Counted from the first letter of the stretch, positions 19,451-27,771 are shown. The stretch: DNA of 64,000 nucleotides from Lentilactobacillus laojiaonis (GCF_020616595.1 NZ_CP085278.1:806001-870000); one strand, 5' to 3'. Notes: generated by a model not told the origin, from the letters alone. Made by a program: numbers and translations.

Positions 19451-19543
19451 ATGAAAAAAGAAACCGTACAAAAATTAACTATGTTGTTTTCGATTGTTGC
19501 ATTAATATTCTCGTTTTTATCATTTATTAAGGTGTGGTTTTAA
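19451..19543 (+). CDS. small hydrophobic peptide 2 (30 residues), possible type I toxin
   Basis: The ATG is preceded by AAAAAGGAG at 8-base spacing. The peptide has a charged start (MKKETVQKL) followed by one membrane helix (TMLFSIVALIFSFLSFI) and ends KVWF. This is the general plan of Fst-like and holin-like toxins of type I toxin-antitoxin systems. Its ribosome binding site lies in direct repeat copy A. The complement of that repeat would be present in any minus-strand RNA made over copy B, giving a route for antisense control. Confidence 0.6.
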   Translation: MKKETVQKLTMLFSIVALIFSFLSFIKVWF

Positions 19544-19569
19544 TATCTTAAATATTATGCTTTCTGAAA

Positions 19570-19600
19570 ATCAGATAATAAAAAAGCTAACCAATAAAGG
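19570..19600 (+). repeat. direct repeat copy B
   Basis: The second copy of the approximately 31-base repeat lies downstream of peptide gene 2. Its right half forms one arm of the minus-strand hairpin at 19585-19606. Confidence 0.85.
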
Positions 19601-19606
19601 TTAGCT
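19580..19606 (-). terminator. minus-strand terminator inside repeat copy B
   Basis: The AGCTAACC/GGTTAGCT stem with a 6-base loop is followed by TTTTTT only on the minus strand. It ends either an antisense RNA to the peptide operon or read-through from tRNA-Gln, or both. Confidence 0.7.
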
Positions 19607-19704
19607 AAACAGTAAAACAGTGCAATTTTATGAACACTGTACTTTTGTTAAACGTTGATATAACATCATTTAACTACTAATTAAAATGTATGAAATTCGT
19701 CTAT

Positions 19705-19776
19705 TGGGCATACTGGGCTCGAACCAGTAAATTACGGATTCAGAGTCCGCTGCCTTACCAATTTGGCGAATGCCCA
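19705..19776 (-). tRNA. tRNA-Gln (anticodon CUG)
   Basis: A full cloverleaf can be drawn on the minus strand: acceptor TGGGCAT with ATGCCCA, a D arm, an anticodon loop CTCTGAA giving CUG (reads CAG), and a TTCGAGC T loop. U1-A72 is typical of glutamine tRNAs. CCA is not encoded. Confidence 0.92.
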
Positions 19777-19792
19777 AAAATATTACATATTA

Positions 19793-19864
19793 ATGATATA
19801 TAGGGATAACAAATATGTCAATAATATTTTATAAATTGACAAACATATTTATATTTGATAAAGT
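19793..19864. promoter_or_regulatory. divergent promoters of the two tRNA genes
   Basis: Minus strand: TTGACA (19821-19816), 17 bases, TATCAT (19798-19793), for tRNA-Gln. Plus strand: TTGACA (19836-19841), 17 bases, TAAAGT (19859-19864), for tRNA-Glu. The two perfect -35 boxes lie back to back, 14 bases apart. Confidence 0.8.
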
Positions 19865-19879
19865 AATATTACAGTTTAT

Positions 19880-19953
19880 TGCCCGCTGGTCAAACTGGTT
19901 TAAGACGTCGCCCTCTCAAGGCGGAGTTACGGGTTCGAGCCCCGTGCGGGTGA
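19880..19953 (+). tRNA. tRNA-Glu (anticodon CUC)
   Basis: The cloverleaf has acceptor TGCCCGC with GCGGGTG, a D arm GTC/GAC, the anticodon loop CTCTCAA giving CUC (reads GAG), and T loop TTCGAGC. The body closely resembles bacterial glutamate tRNAs. The first two acceptor pairs are U-G and G-U wobbles, which is unusual. CCA is not encoded. Confidence 0.88.
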
Positions 19954-19968
19954 TTTAATACGATAAAT

Positions 19969-19999
19969 AAAACCGATAAGCAGATTGCTTATCGGTTTT
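19969..19999. terminator. bidirectional terminator, tRNA-Glu and phosphoesterase gene
   Basis: A 13-bp perfect stem (AAAACCGATAAGC) with a 5-base loop and A/T runs on both sides lies between convergent genes. Confidence 0.9.
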
Positions 20000-20007
20000 T
20001 TAATGTA

Positions 20008-21201
20008 TTAATAATTAAACAAGCGATCGCTACCCGCTCCATATCTAATCATTGTCATGGTTCGCTTACTATGATCAATAGTTATAACATCCCAAGCGTC
20101 TTCATTTTCTTGACCAATCTGTCGTCCATGAACTGCACCACGATCATATGCGCTACATAAACTTTCTATATATAACACATCATTAAATTTAACATCACGA
20201 TCAACATGGGCATGCCCGGACATTACTGCAATAACTCTACCACTTGGCTTATCAGAAAAGTCTACACTTACTTTTACTTTATAATTAGGATCATTTTCTG
20301 GTAGTGGAGCAATAGGATTGCCCCTTACGTCTTTTTTATTAGGTCCAAATCCACTGCCGGTATAACTAGTTGCTTGTTGGAAAGCTTCAATAATTCCAAC
20401 GATCACATTTCCGGCATGTTGAAAGTTAGCATGATTTTCGTCTTTCCAAATTCCTCTTAGTGAACTATGCGATTCAATCAAGACTTGTTTATCATTTGGA
20501 ACACTTTGTAAAGTATTGATAAACCAATCAACTTGTGCTTGGCGAAATTCTGAACGACCATGTGAAATATAAACTGATGTTAATCCTCTAGATATATATG
20601 GAACATCATATGAATTTAAAACAATTACTACTAAATTATCATTAGCTACATAATATCCATAAGGATTAGTAGGATCATTAGGATTGGTTTTTAGCCATTG
20701 ATTATATTGAGATAGCCTTATAGGATAAGCATCCTGATCATTAATTATTGCAGCAAATGAGCGATTATCCTGATCTCTAGAATAACCAGAATTATCATCA
20801 TGATTTCCTTGGGTAACAATAAAAGGCACCTTAGTTAATTGATGGGCTTCAATTCCCGCTTGAACATCTACTATCGAATCAGCTTTAGGCTTATTACCAT
20901 CCTCTAAATCCCCATTATTTAAAATAAAATCCAATCCATAAGTGTCAGCATAGTATGAAATTGCCTGAACATGTCGTAAGGCTCTTTTAGTTGCTTGAGT
21001 ACCATTTAAATCAATATGCGTATCCGTAATCATACCAAAGGTAGTAGTATTACTATTTTGATATTGTTTAACCTTATCATTGACGGATTGCATCCAATTT
21101 TTTTCATCATTCGAAGGATTAAAAGGATCTAGTCCATTCCCTAATTCTTTATTTTTTAAATAATTAGTGTGTAATTTTTGCAAACCAGATAAAAATCCCA
21201 T
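20008..21201 (-). CDS. calcineurin-like metallophosphoesterase
   Basis: A 397-residue dimetal phosphoesterase. The metal-binding motifs appear in order: DTHID (D60, H62), NNGDLEDG, TQGNHDD, an isolated His in IESHSS, and SGHAHVD. There is no signal peptide or membrane helix, so it is likely cytosolic. Family substrates vary from cyclic nucleotides to phosphodiesters, and none can be assigned here. A GAAGGCG site precedes the ATG. It is transcribed alone between two terminators. Confidence 0.88.
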   Translation of the reverse strand: MGFLSGLQKLHTNYLKNKELGNGLDPFNPSNDEKNWMQSVNDKVKQYQNSNTTTFGMITDTHIDLNGTQATKRALRHVQAISYYADTYGLDFILNNGDLEDGNKPKADSIVDVQAGIEAHQLTKVPFIVTQGNHDDNSGYSRDQDNRSFAAIINDQDAYPIRLSQYNQWLKTNPNDPTNPYGYYVANDNLVVIVLNSYDVPYISRGLTSVYISHGRSEFRQAQVDWFINTLQSVPNDKQVLIESHSSLRGIWKDENHANFQHAGNVIVGIIEAFQQATSYTGSGFGPNKKDVRGNPIAPLPENDPNYKVKVSVDFSDKPSGRVIAVMSGHAHVDRDVKFNDVLYIESLCSAYDRGAVHGRQIGQENEDAWDVITIDHSKRTMTMIRYGAGSDRLFNY

Positions 21202-21275
21202 TATTTCGCCTTCTTAATCTATATATTTTAGATTAATTATAGATTAATTTGGTTCAGTTAGTAAAAATTTTGACT

Positions 21276-21307
21276 AAAAAAGAGGCCAATCAATCGGCCT
21301 CTTTTTT
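21276..21307 (-). terminator. pgi terminator
   Basis: AAAAAAGAGGCC pairs with GGCCTCTTTTTT around an 8-base loop, directly abutting the pgi stop codon. Confidence 0.9.
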
Positions 21308-22644
21308 TATTTTAATCGTTCATTTAATTTTTTAGAAATTTCTTCATATCCAGGTTTACCTAATAAACCAAACATATTAGTTTTATAAGCTTCTACCCCT
21401 GGTTGATTAAATGGATTAATACCATTTAAGTATCCAGAAATTGCAACCGCAATTTCGAAGAAGTAAATTAAATATCCTAGAGAATATTCAGTTTGATCAG
21501 GTATATGAACTGTCATTACTGGTACTCCACCATCGGTATGAGCAATAACAACTCCTTCGTAAGCTTTAGTGTTAACCCAATCCAATGATTTACCTTGTAA
21601 ATATTCAAGACCATCTAAATTATTATCTTCGGATGGAATAGTAATGTCACTATTGGGATGATCTAACTTAACAACTGTTTCAAATAGGTTTCTTAAGCCT
21701 TCTTGAATATATTGACCTAATGAGTGCAAATCAGTAGTGAAGTTTGCTGATGATGGGTAGATTCCTTTTTGATCCTTACCTTCGGATTCACCCATTAATT
21801 GTTTCCACCATTCTGAAAGCATCTTCATATTTGGTTCATAGTTTTCAAGAATTTCGGTAGTATATCCCTTGCGATATAAAATATTTCTTAAGGCAGCGTA
21901 ACGATAAGCATCATTTTTAGATAAATCAGTATCAGTTAGTTCGTGTTGTGCATCACGAGCTCCTTCCATTAATTTATCAATATCACTACCGGAAACAGCA
22001 ATTGGTAAAAGACCAACCGCAGTCAATACGGAGTATCTACCACCAACACCATCAGGAATTACGAAACTTTCCCAACCATTGGCATCAGCTTCTTGTTTCA
22101 AAGCACCTTTATGGGCATCAGTAGTAGCATAAATACGTTTATTAGCTTCAGTTTCACCATATTTTGCAACTAAGATTTGTTTGAATACTCTAAAAGCTAC
22201 TGCTGGTTCAGTAGTTGTTCCTGATTTTGAAATTATGTTAATTGAGAAATCATCATCACCAATTTTTTTAATTAAATCTGATAAATAAGACGAACTTAAT
22301 GAGTTACCAGCAAATACTACTTGGGTTGCTTGGTTATCATCTTTATAGAAATTTGAGTGTAAGAAGTCAAGTGCCATTTGTGCACCAAGATAAGATCCAC
22401 CAATTCCAATAGTTACTAAGTACTTAGAATCACTTTGAATTTTGGCAGCTGCTTTTTTGATACGGTCAAATTCTTCATGATCGTAATTGGTTGGTAAATC
22501 TAACCAATCACGGAAATCACTTCCTGCTCCTGTACCATTTCTTAGTTCATCATTTGCGGCATTAACCATAGCTTGCATTTCTGGAACTTCATTATCATGA
22601 ACAAACTTAGATAATGCTGAATCATCAAAAGTAATATATGACAT
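21307..22644 (-). CDS. pgi: glucose-6-phosphate isomerase
   Basis: Interconverts glucose-6-phosphate and fructose-6-phosphate. The 445-residue protein has family signatures including [37 protein letters not shown] and the C-terminal [13 protein letters not shown]. The start at 22644 ([11 protein letters not shown]) is preferred over 22674 because a GAGGGA site precedes it and homologues start there. It lies just downstream of the sensor kinase gene but has its own ribosome binding site and terminator. Confidence 0.97.
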   Translation of the reverse strand: MSYITFDDSALSKFVHDNEVPEMQAMVNAANDELRNGTGAGSDFRDWLDLPTNYDHEEFDRIKKAAAKIQSDSKYLVTIGIGGSYLGAQMALDFLHSNFYKDDNQATQVVFAGNSLSSSYLSDLIKKIGDDDFSINIISKSGTTTEPAVAFRVFKQILVAKYGETEANKRIYATTDAHKGALKQEADANGWESFVIPDGVGGRYSVLTAVGLLPIAVSGSDIDKLMEGARDAQHELTDTDLSKNDAYRYAALRNILYRKGYTTEILENYEPNMKMLSEWWKQLMGESEGKDQKGIYPSSANFTTDLHSLGQYIQEGLRNLFETVVKLDHPNSDITIPSEDNNLDGLEYLQGKSLDWVNTKAYEGVVIAHTDGGVPVMTVHIPDQTEYSLGYLIYFFEIAVAISGYLNGINPFNQPGVEAYKTNMFGLLGKPGYEEISKKLNERLK

Positions 22645-22680
22645 AATTATTCCCTCGCCTTTTTGGTGAATCAATTCACC

Positions 22681-24108
22681 TTATTCATCTGGAAAACATA
22701 TCGTAAATGTCGACCCTTTACCTGGTGTCGATTCAACTTTAATTTTACCATTATGTAAGTCAACAAGTTGATGAACAATCGCCAAGCCTAAACCTGATTC
22801 ACCAAATTTCTCGCTTCTGGAAGAATCAGCTTTATAGTATCTTTCAAAGATATTTTTAACCTGGTCCTCAGTCATCCCAATGCCTGAATCGGCAACCTTG
22901 TAAACGATTTTATTTTCAATTTGTTTTCCGGATATCACTATTGTACCATTTTCTGTGAACTGAATGGAATTAGTTATTATATTTACCATAATTTGTACAA
23001 ATCTATCATAATCAGCATTAATAAAAAGTTCTTCAGGGAAGTTCATTATGATTTTGTCATCATGCAATTGAGCCTTATTATTTAATTGTTCAACAACGTT
23101 CTTAATAGCTGAAACTGAATTAAATTTACTTTTTTGTAAATTAATCGAATTAGATCTAATCTTTTCATAGTCAAGATTTTCATTAACTAATCTAATTAAT
23201 CTTTGGGTTTCGTTCATCATCAATTCTAAGCTATGATCACGAGCATTATTAGGTATGACATCATACTTAAACCCCTCTAGTATTCCATTAATAGTGGTTA
23301 AAGGCGTACGCATCTCATGAGCCGCATTAGCTAAGAATTCTTCACGCCGTTCTTCTTGGCGTTTTATTTCTAAATCAGAACGATTAAGCGATGCGGTCAT
23401 TTCATTAAAATCATTAATTAAATCATCAATTTCATCTTTATTCTTACTTTTAAGCCTTACGGTATAATCGCCTGCTGAAACCTTATTGGCGCTATCACGT
23501 AATTTTTGAATTCGTTTGTTTAAACGATTAGCAAGTATAAAGCTAATAATCATCCCAACTATTACAGCTGCTAAAAATACCACTATTAATTGATCATTAA
23601 TCCGACTAATTTTATCATTTAGCTGTGAGGTAAACGTACTAGCGGAAACAACAGCGATTAATTTACCATTACTGTAATAAGGTTTTAATACCTCAATAAC
23701 ACTATCACTATCTTTTTTTAGATAGCTATCCTTGCTATCATTAGCTTTTTCAATAACTTTGCCCTGTTTTAATTGTTGCCAATTCTTTGAACTAATTTTA
23801 TTTTTACGGTCGTTATTTGAAGTATAAATAACATTTTTATCATTGTCATAAACTGTAAAATTAATTTTTTCGCTTCTAGCAAATTCATTGCTAGAACTTA
23901 AGCTATCTAAATTAAAATAAACATTTTTTCCATCTTCACTAATACTAGAAGCGCGCTTAATCGAAGTATTACTTAGATTTTCTAAATTATTCCATGCATC
24001 ATCGTAAATAAAATTTTTAGTTAATTGGCTAAAAGCGATACCTGAGATTGAAATAATAATAACGATAATGACAAAAAAGCCAATTAATTGTTGATAAATA
24101 ATTTTCAT
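22681..24108 (-). CDS. sensor histidine kinase
   Basis: A 475-residue membrane kinase. Helix 1 is at about 8-28, followed by an extracellular sensing domain of about 145 residues. Helix 2 is at about 173-193, with a HAMP segment behind it. The phospho-accepting His264 is in NAAHEMRTPLTT. The N box (NIITNSIQF), G1 (DSGIGM), F box (IFERYYKADSS) and G2 (GLGLAIV) are all complete. Its ATG overlaps the stop of the response regulator gene (TAATG). The signal is unknown. The adjacent degenerate C39-like gene is a possible partner. Confidence 0.93.
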   Translation of the reverse strand: MKIIYQQLIGFFVIIVIIISISGIAFSQLTKNFIYDDAWNNLENLSNTSIKRASSISEDGKNVYFNLDSLSSSNEFARSEKINFTVYDNDKNVIYTSNNDRKNKISSKNWQQLKQGKVIEKANDSKDSYLKKDSDSVIEVLKPYYSNGKLIAVVSASTFTSQLNDKISRINDQLIVVFLAAVIVGMIISFILANRLNKRIQKLRDSANKVSAGDYTVRLKSKNKDEIDDLINDFNEMTASLNRSDLEIKRQEERREEFLANAAHEMRTPLTTINGILEGFKYDVIPNNARDHSLELMMNETQRLIRLVNENLDYEKIRSNSINLQKSKFNSVSAIKNVVEQLNNKAQLHDDKIIMNFPEELFINADYDRFVQIMVNIITNSIQFTENGTIVISGKQIENKIVYKVADSGIGMTEDQVKNIFERYYKADSSRSEKFGESGLGLAIVHQLVDLHNGKIKVESTPGKGSTFTICFPDE

Positions 24109-24824
24109 TATTTATTAACCTCGCTATCATCAAACTTATAACCAACCCCCCACACGGTTTGGATTAATTGTGGCCCAACCTTTTCAATTTTTTGACGTAA
24201 TTTTTTTACATGAGCATCAACCGTTCGCTCATCTCCATAAAATTCATAATCCCAAACTAACCCTAACAACTGTTCTCTTGAGAATACCTGTCGAGGTTTT
24301 TTGGAAAGTGTCTTTAATAAATCAAATTCTTTTGGAGTAAGTCCTTCAATTAATTTTCCATTTAGATAGGCTTCTCTAGTGTTTGAGTTTAATTTAAAGT
24401 GTTCCGTTTCTACATCAAAATTATCAAATTCGTTATCCGAACTTGTTGATTGGTTAAGTTTTGATCTACGAATTAAAGCTTTCATTCTAGCAATTAAGGT
24501 GATAGGACTAAATGGTTTCGTTACATAATCATCCGCTCCTATGTCAAATCCTAACACCTGATCACTATCAGAATCACGAGCAGTTAGCATAATAATTGGA
24601 ACCGTTGGTGATAACTTTCTAATATCACTAGCTACTGCTAAGCCATCTTTTTTTGGCAAATTTAAATCTAACGTAATTAAATCCCAACTATCTGGCTCTG
24701 ATTTAAAATTCTCAATTGCTTCTTCACCGTCATATGCGTATACAACATCCCATTTTTCTCTATCAAAAAACATTGACATCATTTCAGATACCGACTTATT
24801 ATCTTCAACCATTAAAATTTTCAT
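24108..24824 (-). CDS. OmpR-family response regulator
   Basis: A 238-residue two-domain regulator. The receiver domain has the acidic pocket (E7, D8), phospho-acceptor D53 in LITLDLNLPKKDG, and K103 in YVTKPFSP. The C-terminal winged helix (about 140-235) has the typical LTPKEFDLL and DERTVDAHVKKLRQK elements. It precedes and overlaps the sensor kinase gene by one base. Target genes are not evident from this window. Confidence 0.95.
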   Translation of the reverse strand: MKILMVEDNKSVSEMMSMFFDREKWDVVYAYDGEEAIENFKSEPDSWDLITLDLNLPKKDGLAVASDIRKLSPTVPIIMLTARDSDSDQVLGFDIGADDYVTKPFSPITLIARMKALIRRSKLNQSTSSDNEFDNFDVETEHFKLNSNTREAYLNGKLIEGLTPKEFDLLKTLSKKPRQVFSREQLLGLVWDYEFYGDERTVDAHVKKLRQKIEKVGPQLIQTVWGVGYKFDDSEVNK

Positions 24825-24843
24825 TTTAATTTTCTTCCCACTT

Positions 24844-25542
24844 TCAGTAACTTATTGCTTCCAAATTTCCCTTTATCCATAATTTTTTTAACTGCTGTTG
24901 AGTTAAACTTTCTAAACTACCCGTCCAAGGATTATTAAAATAGTAAGTCTTATGATTAAATCCTACTATGATAATAATATTTGATTTTAAATTATTTAAT
25001 CCACTTGTTTTAATAACGATTGGCCGTTTTCTTAAAATTTGACGCTTAATCTGTTTAAAACTCATTTTACTTAAATCTTTGATTGAATCAGTTTCATTAA
25101 TAACTACTTGTCCTAAACTAAGCATATTGGATTGCTTTAAATCTAGTTTTAATATTTCATTTTTTAGTTGTGTTGGACTAATCGAACTTCCAGCATATCT
25201 TAACATCATTAGAAATGCTGCACATTCATTATCAATATCTGATTCCGAATTCTGCTTAATGGGTTCAATTGTTAACCTTCTAAAGTTATTTTTTAAATGC
25301 TTTTTTAAAAGCCAACCACTGATTGAACCATAATTAAAATGATACCAAATTTGATGATTAAAAATACTAATTTTATTAATTAAAATCTCTTTATTTTTTA
25401 ATGTATTTGGTAAATCAACTTTTACTAATTGATTAATTTCTGTACCATTTTCTTCGCTAAGATACCAATAATCCCTAGCCATTCTTCGGAGTCTAACATA
25501 AAACTCTCGTGTTTCCTCGTTTACAATGGTTTTACTCTTCAT
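24844..25542 (-). CDS. C39-like peptidase-fold protein with altered catalytic residues
   Basis: A 232-residue protein. The N-terminal part (about 10-85, ending GSISGWLLKKHLK) looks like a bacterial SH3-type module. The rest resembles the Peptidase_C39_2 fold. Cys107 is at the expected place (NECAAFLMMLRYAG). The His normally starting the strand before GY/GF is Asn188 (KSNIIIIVGFNHK), and the Asp of the NDP motif is Asn (FNNPWTG). It may therefore be a non-catalytic binding protein. There is no signal peptide. It lies 19 bases upstream of the response regulator, in the same direction. Confidence 0.6.
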   Translation of the reverse strand: MKSKTIVNEETREFYVRLRRMARDYWYLSEENGTEINQLVKVDLPNTLKNKEILINKISIFNHQIWYHFNYGSISGWLLKKHLKNNFRRLTIEPIKQNSESDIDNECAAFLMMLRYAGSSISPTQLKNEILKLDLKQSNMLSLGQVVINETDSIKDLSKMSFKQIKRQILRKRPIVIKTSGLNNLKSNIIIIVGFNHKTYYFNNPWTGSLESLTQQQLKKLWIKGNLEAISY

Positions 25543-25660
25543 CTAATCAACTCCATACTTTCCATTTTACCAAGAATTTATTTAATTGGGACTAAAAATT
25601 ACAAATTTAGTATGCTAAACTCTAGATAGATTTAAAATATCGTTCAAAGGGATGGTTATA

Positions 25661-26434
25661 ATGTATAAAGCAATCACATTTTTTGATCTTGACAATACCC
25701 TACTAAATGAGTTCACTCAAGTAGATACGGAAGTTGCTCAAGCAATGGATCAACTACGACAAAATAACATTTTACCAGTTATTGCCACTGGAAGAAATAT
25801 TTTTGAAATAACTAAAATTTTAGAAGATACTAAAATTGATACGGTTGTATCTGCCAATGGTGATTATGTTATCTACGAAGGCAAGCCAGTTTACAAAAGT
25901 GAAATGAGTAAAGAAGTCATTAGTGATTTAGCAAATTATGCCAAATCTTTTGGTGATTCGATAGCTGTCTTAAATGATAAAGATTCTAAAATTAATTTTA
26001 ATACTGATTTTACTAAAGGAGCATATGATTCCGTTAACAGTATTGTTCCCGCTCTAGGAGCTAAAGAATTCGCAGAAAATAATCCTATTTATATGATGAT
26101 TGTTTTAACAGTCGGTCACGATGAGGATTATCTTAATAGGTTTAAGGATACCCTAACCTTTTATAGAAATACTCCATTTAGTATGGATGTTATCAATACG
26201 GGAAATTCTAAACAACATGGTATTGAAGAACTCATAAAAAACGCTAACTTACAAGGAATTCCAACATATGCATTTGGCGACGGAAATAATGACGTTTCTA
26301 TGATAAATTTTGCAGATTATGGAATTTCAATGGGAAATGGTTTGCCACACGTTAAAGAAATTGCCGATTATGTTACTACTAACAACACTGATCATGGAAT
26401 CGTAAACGGATTAAAACATTATGGCTTAATTTAA
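25661..26434 (+). CDS. HAD-superfamily Cof-type phosphatase
   Basis: A 257-residue cytosolic phosphatase of the Cof/YidA group. The nucleophile motif is FFDLDNTLL. The second and third motifs (PVIATGRN) are present, and the C-terminal GDGNNDVSMI supplies metal ligands. Substrates in this group are usually sugar or nucleotide phosphates, and none can be assigned. The ATG at 25661 is preferred to 25652 because AAAGGGATGG is correctly spaced only from the second. Confidence 0.92.
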   Translation: MYKAITFFDLDNTLLNEFTQVDTEVAQAMDQLRQNNILPVIATGRNIFEITKILEDTKIDTVVSANGDYVIYEGKPVYKSEMSKEVISDLANYAKSFGDSIAVLNDKDSKINFNTDFTKGAYDSVNSIVPALGAKEFAENNPIYMMIVLTVGHDEDYLNRFKDTLTFYRNTPFSMDVINTGNSKQHGIEELIKNANLQGIPTYAFGDGNNDVSMINFADYGISMGNGLPHVKEIADYVTTNNTDHGIVNGLKHYGLI

Positions 26435-26483
26435 TCACATAGATTATTTAGTAATTATATGGTAGAATATAACCATATAATTT

Positions 26484-26851
26484 GGGGACGTTATGGATTC
26501 GACGGGTATAGGTCGAGCATAGATTGCGTTTCGTGCGACGTTCACGTTAATCCGTTCAGTTTTAAATTATAACTGCAAAAAATAATTCAAACTCTTACGC
26601 ATTAGCTGCCTAATAAGCGCTTAGCGTAGATCCAACTAACTTTGTCTGTGGGTTAGATCTGGGTCCTATAATAAGCAGACTCACGTGCTTAGCTCCCATC
26701 TGAAGTTAAGTAAAGAGAATAATCAGATTAGCCGTTTATGGTTGCCTTGATTTATGGCGTTTTAAACGGTGAAATTTAAATAATAAATCTATGAACGTAG
26801 AGGTTTATGCGGCGATATGCTCGGACGCGGGTTCAACTCCCGCCGTCTCCA
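26484..26851 (+). ncRNA. ssrA: transfer-messenger RNA (tmRNA)
   Basis: Rescues stalled ribosomes together with SmpB (52248 in this window) and tags nascent proteins for ClpXP (clpP is at 62380). The 5' end GGGGACGTTATGGATTCGAC pairs through GGGGACG with CGTCTCC at the 3' end, and the T arm GCGGGTTCAACTCCCGC is intact. The tag frame runs from the resume codon GCA at 26575 to TAA at 26611-26613 and encodes AKNNSNSYALAA. CCA is not encoded. A -10-like TAGAAT lies at 26463-26468. Confidence 0.98.
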
Positions 26852-26860
26852 TTGATTACT

Positions 26861-26911
26861 AAAAGCCTATGACGGTTAGCACTTAAAATGCTAATATCAT
26901 AGGCTTTTTAT
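26861..26911 (+). terminator. tmRNA terminator
   Basis: AAAAGCCTATGA (26861-26872) pairs with TCATAGGCTTTT (26897-26908), followed by a T run. A second short stem (TTAGCA/TGCTAA) sits inside the loop. Confidence 0.85.
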
Positions 26912-26984
26912 TTTTTAATATATTTATGAACAAAATTTTATAGAAAGTATTATTTAAAATAATTTAGATTGGTAAATGGATTTT

Positions 26985-27527
26985 ATGAAAAAGAAATTAA
27001 AAATATTTATTTTGGTATCAATTCCGTCGATAATCGTTTTAATTACTATTGTCGGACTCGGTATATATAAATTTAATAAGCAGCAGAGTGAATCAAAAAT
27101 CAAATTCACCTCTACCTCTAAATATGTATATAGTAAAAATATTGATTTTATTAACGGAACGAAAGTGGGTAAAACTGAAGATAGCAAGCATTATGCTTAT
27201 AAAGATGGTTATAATGGTGATAATTTATCCCTACCGCTTGAAGGTTTTAATCATGATTGGGCACGAGGATACCAAAGTGTAGTCAATCCTTCTTATAAAA
27301 AAGGACAGCTAACTGGTGGAAAAGTTAAAGGAACACGCGATGGTAAAAAAGCAGCCTCCCAAAATACAGTTACTGGTGAAGTTGGTGAAGATTGGAAAGA
27401 CTCCAATAACTTGTATGAAAGAACCTACTACAAATACTTTATCTATTACTTTAAAGAAAATGGTGGTTCCAATAAACTTCTTAAAGAGATTTTTAGTAAG
27501 AATCACACGACCTACGTTAATTTTTGA
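26985..27527 (+). CDS. membrane-anchored hypothetical protein
   Basis: Not recognised. The 180-residue product starts MKKKLKIFILVSIPSIIVLI and has one N-terminal membrane helix (about 6-28). An extracytoplasmic domain rich in Lys, Tyr, Asn and Gly follows, without cysteines or known motifs. An upstream ATG at 26976 is also possible, and neither start has a strong ribosome binding site. It stands alone between the tmRNA gene and a terminator. Confidence 0.6.
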   Translation: MKKKLKIFILVSIPSIIVLITIVGLGIYKFNKQQSESKIKFTSTSKYVYSKNIDFINGTKVGKTEDSKHYAYKDGYNGDNLSLPLEGFNHDWARGYQSVVNPSYKKGQLTGGKVKGTRDGKKAASQNTVTGEVGEDWKDSNNLYERTYYKYFIYYFKENGGSNKLLKEIFSKNHTTYVNF

Positions 27528-27602
27528 TGTCATCCCTACTTACAATAATTTTTATCGGTATCCAGATCCTTTAATGCATTCGACATAAATTTAATAATAC
27601 AC

Positions 27603-27635
27603 AAAACCACTACTTTTTAAGGTAGTGGTTTTTTA
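27603..27635 (+). terminator. terminator between convergent small genes
   Basis: AAAACCACTAC (27603-27613) pairs with GTAGTGGTTTT (27622-27632), followed by T residues on the plus strand. The last codons of the minus-strand small membrane gene lie in the stem. Confidence 0.8.
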
Positions 27636-27771
27636 CATAGTTTATAAATTGTTTATCTAAAACAAAACCAGTAACTAGGCAAATAATGCCTATAATTTTA
27701 ATTGGCCAAGTTGTCGCGTTTATCAAAATTAAAATTCCAATAACAAAAATTACTGTTGAAAATGCTTGCAC
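27610..27771 (-). CDS. small two-helix membrane protein, 53 residues
   Basis: Not recognised. The GTG start at 27771 has AAGGCGG 8 bases upstream. The product has two membrane helices (about 4-20 and 26-42: FSTVIFVIGILILIN, then IKIIGIICLVTGFVL) and a basic C terminus (VKNHYLKK). A proper ribosome binding site, a terminator at the 3' end and the hydrophobic pattern support it as a real gene. Its function is unknown. Confidence 0.5.
   Translation of the reverse strand: MQAFSTVIFVIGILILINATTWPIKIIGIICLVTGFVLDKQFINYVKNHYLKK

Noticed and set aside
26852-27527. Genomic island integrated at the tmRNA 3' end
   Set aside because: No integrase gene and no repeat of the tmRNA 3' end downstream. Only one unknown gene separates it from ordinary neighbours.
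27049-27588. Alternative plus-strand frames overlapping the unknown membrane protein gene (27049-27282 and 27316-27588)
   Set aside because: They could suggest a frameshifted gene, but the main frame is intact from signal anchor to stop, and the others lack ribosome binding sites.
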